From the NCBI GenBank assembly GCA_963920765.1, contig OY987251.1:7560219-7624218 (forward strand): a DNA stretch of 64,000 nt. The letters run 5' to 3'. The DNA comes from Ulota crispa (Eukaryota; Streptophyta; Bryopsida; Orthotrichales; Orthotrichaceae). This document shows positions 20,684 to 32,143 of the stretch, in pieces. Each line of letters begins with the position of its first letter. Position 1 is the first letter of the stretch. Below the pieces are notes generated by a model, which ran no database searches, was not told the origin of the DNA, and was given only the letters and a program-made list of their open reading frames with translations. The position numbers and the translations under genes are program-made.

Positions 20684-21798
20684 CACAGCTAACATAAATG
20701 AAGTTATTGTGTCAATTATTTATGTCTTCCACATCTCTAATATCTCTTTTTACTCAAAAAACCGCAGTGAGATATTCGGTGGGTAGCACTTCTTTGTCCT
20801 CAAATGCATTCACAATGACCATGGCCGGTCACAATTTCAGTCCTTCACAACTTCTATGGTGCAACCTCAACACCTTTTAAATATAACAAGCAATTACTGT
20901 GGTTTCTCTACCTGTAATAGAAATTGCAAACTTGACTTGAGCATATATAGTATAAGAGCTGTTGACTTGCTGTATATCGCTGCGCAAAACATTGAAAAAA
21001 TATATATTGTTCACCGTACAATCCAATTTATCAATTCAGTTTCATTGATTGGTGCACATCATAAAAGATGAACATAGCATTAGAACTATGTACCTATTGC
21101 ACATGTCACATCCATTGAACTATTTTTGAACTAACTCTATTATGTACCAAGAACCTTAGATGTCAGCATGCCAGCCGACATTACTAACTCATCATACGGA
21201 TGCCACTAAACATAGGAAGAGATTTTCTCACTACTTACTAACAAGGGGACCTAGATTTCTTTAACAAGAATATGGAATACAAGACTCGCCTCTATCTCTC
21301 TTAATCATTTACCCCAAACCCTAAAATGGATCACCAGCACGTGTACTTAACCTTTCCTCAACATATGTTCTTCCACAGTGTCATACGTCTAGTCCCTAGT
21401 AAGTTCGGTAACGAAACTCACAATTGTCTTCATTGTCCAAATACTGTTTCCTTCCTTCATTGTAGCTCCTTCATGTGCGCATAACCTCTTCTTGCTTGAC
21501 CAATTTTTGATTTTCCCAATCTTCCCACACATATAGTTAGAAGTGACTAAAATGCACTAAGAATCATTGGTCATTTCTCTCATTAGCTCATACACTTCTT
21601 CTTGAGAACTTACCTTCATTGCTCGGCTAAGATATTGAAGTTCAACTACCATCTTCTCGGTTCCATCTGTATCCTTGTAAGCACAACCACATATGCAGCA
21701 AAGAAATGATAGCTTCCCCTTAGAATATCTGATCTTCCTAAACTGTTGTGTTAAACCACATCACTCTTCAGACTACACACACATTTGCCTAAGCTAAG
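20684..21798. other. AT-rich spacer, nothing recognised
   Basis: Short ORFs at 20698-20880 and 20856-21071 overlap and show no motif. No transposon ends or RNA gene are seen. Confidence 0.3.
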
Positions 21799-22055
21799 AA
21801 CACCATATTAGGTAAATTGGGAAAAACAGAGGTACCATTTTGTACTCCACCTAAATCTTACATATAATAAATGTAGGCATAGCTATGGCTCAAAGTTGAA
21901 AATTATTTGAAATTCTTGTAGGCAATCACTGAAACTTCAATACTATACAAAAAATTGCATGCTTTTTTTTTGGAAAATGCTAAATTTTACATAATGACAA
22001 AAACAATGAAAGCCCTAGAATGTATTCTTTCTCTCAATTTACCTAATATGGTGTT
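21799..22055. mobile_element. MITE-1 copy c, full length, 257 bp
   Basis: The ends are AACACCATATTAGGTAAATT and its inverted copy at 22030-22055, followed inward by GGGAAAAA and TACCATTTTGTACTCCACC. The interior includes GCCTACA and TGCATG blocks shared with the copies at 25579 and 35369. It is non-coding and uninterrupted, so it serves as a reference copy. Confidence 0.8.
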
Positions 22056-25000
22056 CAACTCTTCCACATTGCTTACATCTACTGACATAACTCAATAATT
22101 CATTCAACAAATTATAATGTTTTCTATTGCTTTCCTTTAATTTGAAGTCTAAGTAATTTCACGCATTCAATTGACCATTGCAAACATTCACAACATGCGT
22201 ACAACATCTCCATATGTTTGAATAAAATTCCCTTCAAATATAAGAGGACTAGGCAAGTATAGCAATCTCCTTCATATTTTTCTAGGATATTTGGAATTAG
22301 TAATGACAGTTGTGAGCTCGGAAGTCAGAAGACCCTAAACGGTTCACCATAGGACAATGGGAAAGCATGAAAAAACAAATATATGATAAGAGTACATTTC
22401 AAAAGGTGCAGCACTTCAGAAACTACATGCTTTCATAACCTCCTACCTTTCACCATCATTAACTCAAGCCTACGTTGAAAGAAGAATGAAAATGTACATG
22501 GCCTAAATCCTCCATTGTTTTGGCAACAGAGCACTTGCAGCTCTCGCTCTTACAAAGAGTGTCGGCTCCGAAAATACCTTGCATCACACTTACCTAGCGG
22601 TAAATTCAATAATCTAGAGTTCAAACTACATAAATTTGGAGGATATTGAAGGCTCCAATTAACCATAATTTGGGTGCCCGCATCTTAATGAAAACACCAA
22701 CGTCGTACATGTATAAGCAGCTGTTAGTCTCACCTGTCATCATGGGAGAAACTACTGAAGTAACTTCTACAATAAGCACAATCACTTCAAGTCCATCATT
22801 TTTTAGACATTACTATCAAAGCTGACAAACATCCTGTATAAAAACTTTTACAACGTAAAATGATTAAAAGCTTCACTTTGGAATGAGTTTAAAGTACCTC
22901 AGACGTTCACCATTATTTGGTGTCACCAAACATTAAATGAATTCCACGGATGCTCTGACACTCAACGGCTCACATTTAGCCCACCATATCCTATATTTCA
23001 GAATTGCACAATAGTCTACAAATTCATATGAATGGCAATGAAGAAGTAAAATATTGCAAGAACATGCCTTGAAACTCTTCAATACAGCACCACTGTCCTC
23101 CAGCAAGTACATTTGGGTTTTTTTGTTCGGTCAATACCTACACAATCCAACCAACAACTTAATCGTCAATGGTATGCAATGAATGATTGAAACATAACAG
23201 AAGTTCATCCAAATATATAATCTATAAGAACTACTATTTCTTGACAATTACTTTCATCCTCTTGTAAATAATAAATTCCCGCCCTCCTATACCGGGCTGT
23301 CCATAAGTTGCGCCCACATTAGTCCCACAACAAAAGAAATTTTAACCTTCCTCCGCATCTAGTACATAATAACACCATTATTTGTCTTTATTCAAAAAAG
23401 GAACAAAAGACAATATCAACTAGTGTGATCAACTTATCAATAACATAAGATTTTCTCTCTAGCATCACAATGCGTGACTCCCCTGGTTTTATTAGCTCTG
23501 GCAAGCCCTTTCCCACTACTTCAAAAACCCTCTAAATCTATAGTATCTTATACATAATACATGCATTAGTCGTTCTTCAACAACAATCAACAGAGCGTCT
23601 TTCATGTGTTTACATTATACTGGTTTTGTCCTGTCCAAACATCTCCTCTTCTGCCATAAGCTATCATGCATTTTTCTTCAACATATACTCATACATGCAT
23701 CACCATCATAAGTTACAAAAATGCATCCTCTACTGTGCACTCTCCTACGTCTAGGAATTTCCCTTACCTCCATCTCAAAATCACTTATTAATTACAGTTA
23801 CTTACTCACACCAGCTCTTTTGAAATTGATTCATCAGAGTCATACTCTTACCAACATATTTGAATTCATGCAAGTACAGTTATTACTTTCTACAATACAA
23901 GGCACTTACAAAAATTCACTGCTGCAAGTTGTTTGAGACCTCAACATTGGTTTATGTTTCTTCACATGCAAGAACATTGCTGACAATAATCTCCTTATAC
24001 ATACGTACACAGCTTTAGTAATCATAGTAAATTGCCTACTCTCTTCAATCATCTGTTTAGAAATAAATACACAAACAGACCGTTGACATGCATGCTTTAC
24101 AACTGACCTTTGGCGACACTACATGTGTGCCTCGTCACATGAATTGCTAAGAACACCTTCTGAAAGAGAATGCCATATCCTTGCACATTCATCATAATGT
24201 AAAACTACCACAAAGAAGCCGATTCATGCCTAAAAGCACATACATATGACTAGTTCTGAAACTAATTGCCAGAATGTTTTTTTCATCACAACTAAATGGA
24301 GACTCCAGTACTGTTGCTTGGTTTTTGGTGTCTTGGGTAAACATGTAAAACTACTCTGGTTTACAATATGATTAATAGAAACTCATACAATGTACAAAAT
24401 TGCTTGAAAATATTGATTACTTAATACAATAGGATGTTCACAAAAGCACAATATACACAACTCAAAATTTACAAAATTGTCTTGCCGCTTTTAGTGACCC
24501 ATACTTCACACTACCATAAAATATCCAAGTTTGCAAATGTTCCAAAAATTTAATATATATAGGATTTGCAACTTCTTCTTGACATCTTCATTGCATAATA
24601 TGAAGTCAAAATGAAATATGGCTGACATGACTCTCTTCTATTGGCATCAACGACTTAAGACAGAAGTCACCATTGTATCACCCGTTCTGAACCACTTTTT
24701 TCCATTCATACTTTCACAAAAATTGAAAATTCATGAATTCAGGTAATACTCATATGAACAACCACTGACAAAATTTAACACCAACAAAGGTTGGATGCAA
24801 AACACAAATTATTATTAACAATCTTGGTACTTAACATATGTCACATTTTGCTTCCACAAAAACCTCAGAGGAAGGAATGGCATCAAAACCCACTCTACCG
24901 TTGACACTTATGGGCTCTAAATCCAGGAGCACTCGCGACAATTGGTGCTTGGAACAAAGGGTCGCAATTGCTGTGGCTCAGTCCCAGTGTCACTCCAACT

Positions 25001-25578
25001 CCACTAACGCCGCTGCTGCATCCACCTATAGCCTTGCCACTGTTGTAGATGCGACTTCCAAAGTGCCATAGTTCAGGCAACTCCATTCTCCACAATTTTT
25101 GGCTCAAAGGTCAGCACAAGGACACAAAATTTCATAACTATTTCAATGACTTATTCAAAATTTACTTCAACACGGACAAATCTTATTAATTTTAACTCTC
25201 TGGAACTCATGAACTGTAACTTACCCTCCATCTAAGTCCATACACATAAAACTAATTTCAACATGCAAACGAGGGTCTTTTAGTCCTCCATATATCACTC
25301 AAAAATATATATTCATATTAACAAAAACAAAAACTTAGACATCCATGTATGTTGTCAATCTCCTCATCCACGGCAAGATCAAACAAAGAGAATTGTTATC
25401 ATTAATTTTGTATATGTAATGACAAAAGTAAAAACCTTCGCATTGCATCAGTGAAACATAAAGGTGGTAAAGTCCAAAAACCAACCAAGGACATGGTCCA
25501 TGTCTAGAGGAAGTGGAACTTGTCCTTTGAAATAGATACTAATATACAATCAACATCCTCCTCACAAAATATTCTATG
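22056..25578. other. AT-rich spacer, no gene recognised
   Basis: This 3.5-kb stretch is A/T- and C-rich on the plus strand, with scattered short ORFs (23721-23936, 24838-25071) lacking family motifs or splice structure. The small GC-richer island at 24838-25110 has overlapping ORFs on both strands and is unexplained. Some of it may be non-coding interior of the CACTA element to the right, but no terminus was found. Confidence 0.3.
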
Positions 25579-25838
25579 TAACACCTTCTTTGTTAAATTA
25601 GGAAAAAGAATAGATACTGGGATTTTCACTATTTCTATCATTATGTGAAATTCAACATATTACAAAAGAAAATAGCATGCAATTTTTTGTACAATACTCA
25701 AGTCTCAATGATTGCCTACAAGAATTTCAAATAACTTTCAATGTTCAGCTATAGCTATGCTAACATTTATTGTATGTTAGATTAAGGTAGAGTACATAGT
25801 CGTACCTCTATTTTTCCCAATTTAACAAATGTAGTTTT
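25579..25838. mobile_element. MITE-1 copy d, about 260 bp
   Basis: The left end is AACACCTTCTTTGTTAAATT. The right end, reversed, is AAACTACATTTGTTAAATT. The interior includes TGCAATTTTTTGTACAATAC and TACAAGAATTTCAAATA, which match copy 21799-22055 in the opposite orientation. It is non-coding. Confidence 0.75.
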
Positions 25839-27138
25839 ATGTCCTCTTTTTTGATAAAGAGTTCCATATGAATTCCCCATTCACTACCAAGGAAACGTGA
25901 CATACTTAATCCTCCGAAGTAACTGTCCAATCAAGGTTTCACTCTGGCTACACAATATGAATAAATGAGGCACTGAGCAAATGCTTCTTCTGTTGCTCGT
26001 AATTAAGTTCCCAATTTCATATTCACATCAATTACTGAAGTATTGCGTGTAAACAAACTCTCCTACTCTAACCTAATAGCACATTTTCCAAAAACAATGT
26101 CATAAGTAAGCTCAATTTCATACAACCATTGAATTATTCTTCTTCAGTGGTTCATCAACTACTGAGCTTCACAAGAACTAAATAGACTCCCTAGTATCTT
26201 CATTTTTGATGGTCGTTTTACACAATTTCTTATAATGGTAACTATACATACCCATTTTTCTTCTTCTCATTGTTGCTCTTGTACAACTTTCTCAGCACTT
26301 CACGTGAGATTTACGTTGCATCTTCCTCTGACAATGCACCTACATTAGAATTCAACGTCATCCCACCGATTAGGCAATATCTTCTCCTTCAGGTTCTGAA
26401 CCTACCTATGCAAGTAAGACATTTCAATTTGATAGGGAAATGCTAGCTTTTGATAGCACTTTGTCATGGCACCAACACATTTACATTTGAAACATTAAAC
26501 AATTTAAGGTAAACTTCAAAAGTAATGGTTCACAATATCCTTAGTAACTGCGTTTGCAACATTAGCCTCGCACATTGAGCTTTTATTCTAGCGCTCTCAT
26601 GACAATGACAAACTTTAGCAGATTGTTCCTTCTAAACCCCACCGTACATTGTGGTTTTCCTTCATTATTTGGATGAAAGAATTGTACACTTACCATCATT
26701 TGAAGAATTCAATGTCTAGAAGGACCAGTCCTATAGTTGCACTCACTTGTCATACAATACTGTTTTTTAGTATTTCACCTGCCCGCTACACAAGTACAAG
26801 GTTCAGAAACTCTCCTTCACCATAAAGGTTGCTTTCATAGGACTACACCAACACTCCTGTATTCATACTCTGCTAAAGTGTACATGAATGCCTAACACCT
26901 GCATGCGTGTAATGTCCTACATGCACTTATAAAGTAACTTTGATAAAAAGAAACCCTCTTTATTCATTAACATCGATTTTATTGCAACATATACAATACA
27001 TTGTAATATAATAGAATAACACTTATTACATTTTCTGCACAACTTTGTGCATAAACTCCACATACTATCAAATATAAAACGTCAAACACATTGTCCACTA
27101 TTGTTATGGACGTACTAAACACGAAACATCAAAAACTT
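25839..27138. other. AT-rich spacer, nothing recognised
   Basis: There is no ORF above about 60 codons with recognisable content, no RNA gene signature, and no clear repeat pair. Confidence 0.3.
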
Positions 27139-27263
27139 GTTTCCAAAGAAGTTTGAGGTAAAATGTATGGCAAGATGTATGAGAAATAAGATTAGAATTG
27201 ATAAGTCAAGAGAGTACAAGAGTAACGCCAAAGAGATGAGCTATAAGCTCTAAAAATTGCATT

Positions 27264-27293
27264 GTCAAGACTGAGGAACTCCTCAGTCTTGAC
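27264..27293. repeat. 30-bp near-perfect palindrome
   Basis: The arms GTCAAGACTGAGGA and TCCTCAGTCTTGAC pair perfectly around a 2-bp centre, AC. It lies next to the TATA motif, so in the minus-strand reading it would fall around or just after the transcription start. Confidence 0.85.
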
Positions 27294-27511
27294 CTCTATA
27301 TATACTTCTAAATATGAACCCTTCTAGCAACTTCTACTAGAGGTTTCCGGAATACTCTAACTTCTTGTGCAAGTTATTTCTATCTAGGAAGTTTTTTGAA
27401 AAGCTTCCACCTATTTATGAGTTGTTTTTCTAAGAAACTTTAATATTCTTCTAGAAGGTTCTATAAGCTTCTACAAGCTTTCAAAGAGTTCTACAAGCTT
27501 CCAGAAAGTTC
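27294..27511 (-). promoter_or_regulatory. TATA box with upstream heat-shock-element array
   Basis: A plant-like TATA motif (TATATATAG on the minus strand) lies at about 27296-27304. Upstream on that strand are two perfect three-unit heat-shock elements of the TTCnnGAAnnTTC pattern, TTCTAGAAGGTTC (27449-27461) and TTCCAGAAAGTTC (27499-27511). Many isolated TTC or GAA units surround them. The order (HSEs, TATA, hairpin) is consistent with a heat-responsive promoter read leftward; activity is inferred. Confidence 0.45.
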
Positions 27512-27573
27512 TATAAGCTTCTACAAACTTCTAAATAATTCTACAAGCTTCTATTGTATGTCCGTGACAACTT

Positions 27574-29496
27574 CTTATTCAACCAAATTGCAAGGAAGGC
27601 CACCACTTCAGTATAGAATTAAGGACTCCATTAAAAGCCTAAAGTCCCATGCAAAACATTAAGTTTGCATGCAAAGAAGACAAAAGGTCGCTGCAACCAT
27701 CCATAAAAGACAAACACTTATTTCACAAACCAAAAGACAACAACAATATCGCCACTCAACTATTGACTAACAACGTTGACAAATACATACTAGTAAGAAA
27801 CCCAAACAAACTTCCTAATTCACTACATCATTGTCCAATGTTGATCCTTTTTTCAAGAATATGCCAAAGATGTCCACCATTTCTTTCCTTCTATTTCAAT
27901 GATAACACTTGCATTAGCATGTAATCATACAAAATTAAATCTAATTATCATGGAATAGGCATTGAAAATCGTATGAACTATTCAAGCACACCATCACTAA
28001 ACTTTACTTTCTTAGGTGTGCGAGAGTCCTAATTACATGGCAATACACCAAATGCAAGACAATCTTTCCAAGTTATTCTACTCAAATATTCCACCCACAC
28101 TACATACTAATGGGTTCATTTTTTGAAAAACTTTACCCACATATCATACATTTCAAGACACATGGAAATGAATTTAACAAAAATAAATTTTATTACATGG
28201 GAATGACGCTTTACACTCTTGAGTTTGGAAAGCAATTTTTTCACACGATCACTCATTCCACAACAGTACCAATAATATACATGCAAAGTCCTCCTAGTTG
28301 ACCATTACTTTCAACTTCCAAGTACTTTAACAAGCAACTTCTAAAAGATAACTTTCAAAAATGGTCCAACACAAGATTATGAATACATTGCATACTTGCA
28401 CATTAACATATACTGTTATGCACTCAATTTTGAAGCTCACCTTCCTGTTTTATGAAGCACAAAAAACACAAAAGTAACCAAAATTATAACCACACAGTCC
28501 ATTCACAAAAATTTAAAACCTTGGTTATTTACATGATATATATGGTCCACAATTGTAATTCTTTGTACTTAGAGAATAACTCATAACGTCAAACGTGCAT
28601 ACACTTCTTCTTCATAACTATTCCTAGTACAATTGACAACTACTCTTGTCCTTTCTTATGACAACATTTAGTTAAATATATTATGGTGATATACAAAATT
28701 AGTAATTACCTTCCTCACTCCCACAAATTGATCATTCTCATTCACTATTGGAAATCCTACCCTATTCTTCAATTACTCATCCCATGTTCAGACTTAACCG
28801 AGTACCTTCACATAAAACCCCAGAAAATAAGTTTCTCCCCTTACTAAAGGAATTTCACTTGTTGCATGTAAAGCATGCCAAGGCAATTACAACAAGGCAG
28901 AAACAAATATACCCTTCATGTCTTAACACTTCATATTCAATATAATTTGTAGAGAGACAATGGAATATGCAAAGCAAAGACGGCATGATCACAGAATAAC
29001 GTGCATCATAGTTGTGGAGTTTGAGGCACAATGATTTTAATGCAGCGGTCGACCCACACCGGCCATTGATATCAAGAGCACACATTCATTGACACAAGCC
29101 AAACAACTAAAGCATTGTAAAACATTCAACACATTGACCCCACATTTTTGTAGTAAATACAACCAATACTCTCTTCACTACAAACTTCACATTGAATAGG
29201 ACAGAAGGATAATGCTCATCATTGTCATGTCAGATGAAAACTCTACAGACCCTTACCTTGTACAGCCACGTTCACTTGTGAATTACTTGCTTCCATCGAC
29301 TAATACCTTTCCGTGGGGGCTGGTCTTTCTTCTCAAATTTGTCACATGCAACACCCTATATGCATATACATTCACATATTAGTATGGACTATTTACAAGT
29401 ACATGTACTGCATTTCAAAAATTTCAAAAATTTGCATAAAGACCTTCTAGAAGAGCGTTGCAATAAAACATCCTTCCAAGCACTTTATAAGAATAA
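27574..29496. other. AT-rich spacer left of the TNPA-like pseudogene
   Basis: ORFs at 27649-27924, 28110-28301, 28748-28945 and 29339-29560 are short and lack motifs; the last overlaps the pseudogene on the opposite strand. No CACTA terminus was found, so the left end of the CACTA element is not located. Confidence 0.3.
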
Positions 29497-32143
29497 TCAT
29501 AGAGCGTGCACCTCTTCCTCATTCACGGTCACTGCCTTAGACTTCTGGTCATTTTTATAAGTTGTAAGTTGCATTTCCAATTGTGATAAATTCATTTTCT
29601 TTGCCAATGCTGGTTCTATCTCTGCGCTTCTTGCTTTGTTTTTGGCTTGCAGTGCCTGAATGGTTTTCATCATCTTTCTAACACAAGGGTGAGCAAGAAT
29701 TTGCTCCTTTGAAACGTCCTTCTCCATTTTGATTTCATCATTGCTACCGCCATTGTCGTTCCAAAATTTAGCGTCCACATTTGGTGAAACAATATTCTTG
29801 TCATTGACATTTTTGTCAACTGCACTACTGCTGCCCAAAAATTCATTATTTTTCACATTTACACAAGGAACAAGAGCATGAACTTCATGTCCCATGTCAC
29901 CATCAGGCTTCCTTCTTCTTTTGTTTTCATTGAAGACTTCCACTATAGCTTTATTTCTCCGCATCTCATAGCTCACCTCCTCAGGGTTAGGTGACCTATT
30001 CAGTTTATCATGCAATCTCTTTGTGACACCCACCACTCTAGATGGTCCAGTCCTTCCAAAATTCACCCTAGCAACATTAGCCCGTTTGCAGCTTTTGGAT
30101 TTTTCAACATGCGCAGGACTCCCAGCAATTTTTGCAAGTGTCTTCCATGACTGAACCAACACCTCCTCTGGTTTCTCTTTGTTGTTGTCGGTCATTTTCC
30201 ATAAAGCAGACCGTCTCAGTCTAACTCCACATGCCACTGCGTTTTTCACATATTCAAACCAAACAAGTGTAGTGTACTCCTATGAGTGCTTGATCCACTT
30301 TGCAACTTTGTGTATAGCACCTTCCAGATGCTGATTTATGCTCATTATTGCTGGATTTAGGGTGCAAGACATAAACCTTAATTCTTGCTCCCATGCCTTC
30401 ACTTCTAGTTCGTAAAGCTTCCCCGAGAACTCGTTCACAGATAAAATATTAGTTGGGAGTCCCAATCTTCAACGTCTAAGCCCTTCTCTTTCTTGTACCT
30501 TCTGAGACTGCCGTCTTGCCCTTCTTTTCTCCATCTCTATTTTGCAAATCAAATCTGCAATATCTCCTTCTTCCACTTCTATAGAGAGGATGTTGTGCTG
30601 ATCTGCATGTAGTCCTTCTTTGTCAAGCCACGTTTGTTTTGCAAGATTGTGACCATGTTGATTCCCTTTGACGTCAAGCAACCTTGTCTCCCACTCTGTG
30701 TTGCTCTTAGAAGCACTATCAAGAAATTGTGTTGATGATTTAAGGTATTTTTTTGAGCCGACCTACAAGTACACACCGTAAAGCATGTGGTAAGTCCAAA
30801 AAAATTCAGAAGATGCCAATCAACTATATTACAACAGTTGTATGCCACTATTGTTGAATGACTAAATTACCTTCATGCAACAAGAAAGAAGAGTACACAA
30901 CATGAGAGCCATTCCTTCATATCCTCCATTTCATATGAACTATATTACTTACAAGCGGTTTAGCAAAGCATTTATAATTCCATTCAACGCAAAGATTTGA
31001 ACTACCATGATAATATTTCAATTGTCCAAAAAAATTAGGTAGCAAAATTGTACGACACGTTTTCAGTGACCTTGTCATTTTAATAGAGAAGTTGTATCAC
31101 AAAACTACACACATCAGCCCATACCACATCTTTAATACTACAATAAGATATTGTGATACTTAAAATTCCATACTTCTTTGCCTGGTATGATAAATAGTTA
31201 CAGTTACAACGTTGCTATGTACATTGTAATACATACACATTACTAAACGAAAGGAGAAAATTCCTTTGTCATTTGTTGCTATGATGACAAAAACAAAGAT
31301 CTTACCACTGCCTTCCCTGCCACTTTCATTGCGTCTACCAACAGCCTCAGTGTCTCTTCATGACCGCTGCCGTTGTTCATTGCGTACTTTGGATGCGTTC
31401 CACCTTTATGAGTATGATATTTCTGCCCATATGAACATTCTCCCGTTTCATATTGTAGGTTCCCATGCCCACGCTCCATACTCAAGCATTTTTTTGTCTG
31501 CACATTGTGCCCGTTTAGAACTACTGAGCTCTTGCCTTTGTTACAGCCATAATCTATCAATTGCACTTGAGCTTCTCTTGCAGGCGCTGTTGTCTTGCGA
31601 GAGACTATATGGTAGTTTTTTGACTTCCTACACCTCTCCACGTCTCTTGCAAAATGACCATGCACATGAAATTCACACTTCTCATTTGGTACTTAACCCT
31701 TTTGTATTGATATACTATAATGAAATAATCAAATAAGAAACATAGCTTAATCATTCTTCTTTCATAGAATTCTCCAAAATATTCTTTGATGCTATTACAG
31801 TAAGCGTACCTTCATGTGTTGTAGTAGTGTTTTTCATTTCATCCTCTGGAATGTTGCTTTCCATAGTAGTCATAGGATGTTGTTGTAGTCGTTTTAATCA
31901 CTGCTTGTCGCCTCCACCTGGTTGAATTGTGCTACCAATCTTTTTTAGAGAGTCTCCATCAAAGTGCCCTTCTTCTGTCGCCGTTGTAGTAATGGAGCTC
32001 ACGCGGGCTCCATTTCTTCCTTCACCATTAACTGAAATTGAGTTTTCCATAGAGGCGTTGTTTTTCTATTTTTTAGATGGACAATTTTCTTTGGTGGTCA
32101 CCATTTTTTGTGCCAACTTTTGAAGTTTTTTGTAACTCTCCAT
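29497..32143 (-). pseudogene. TNPA-like / Transposase_24-type protein of a CACTA element, three exons
   Basis: The exons are 32143-31810, 31691-31306 and 30762-29497, read leftward from ATG at 32143. The introns are 118 bp (GTACGC..TTAAG) and 543 bp (GTAAGA..TTGTAG), and all phases agree. The product has an acidic, Lys-rich start (MESYKKLQKLAQK), a Cys/His-rich middle, a GSKKYLKSSTQFL block, a Glu/Arg-rich helix, and a basic region CKRANVARVNFGRTGPSRV. The last resembles the plant Transposase_24 (Ptta/En/Spm) core. It ends with a Lys/Gln coiled-coil-like tail. Four in-frame stops break it: about 32066 (TAG), 31894 (TGA), 30468 (TGA) and 30279 (TAG). Each can arise by one C to T or G to A change. 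In CACTA elements this protein binds subterminal repeats and assists excision. Its head-to-head arrangement with the TNP2-like gene at 36844 suggests one composite element. Confidence 0.65.

Larger units (their letters stand above)
27139..27568 (-). mobile_element. Candidate solo LTR or promoter-bearing repeat with heat-shock elements
   Basis: Read on the minus strand it begins GTCACGGACATACAATAG (TG-type start if the preceding T is included) and carries many short repeats of TTCTACAAGCTTC type. It then has a TATA box and a long hairpin. AACTT occurs at both edges (27134-27138 and 27569-27573), possibly a 5-bp target duplication. The ends do not cleanly give TG..CA with that duplication, so the LTR assignment is tentative. 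No gag-pol coding sequence is adjacent, hence a solo form. It resembles, in layout only, stress-activated Ty1/copia LTRs. Confidence 0.4.

Noticed and set aside
24838..25107. GC-richer patch with overlapping ORFs on both strands
   Set aside because: No splice sites, motif or codon bias like the two real genes; left as unexplained spacer.
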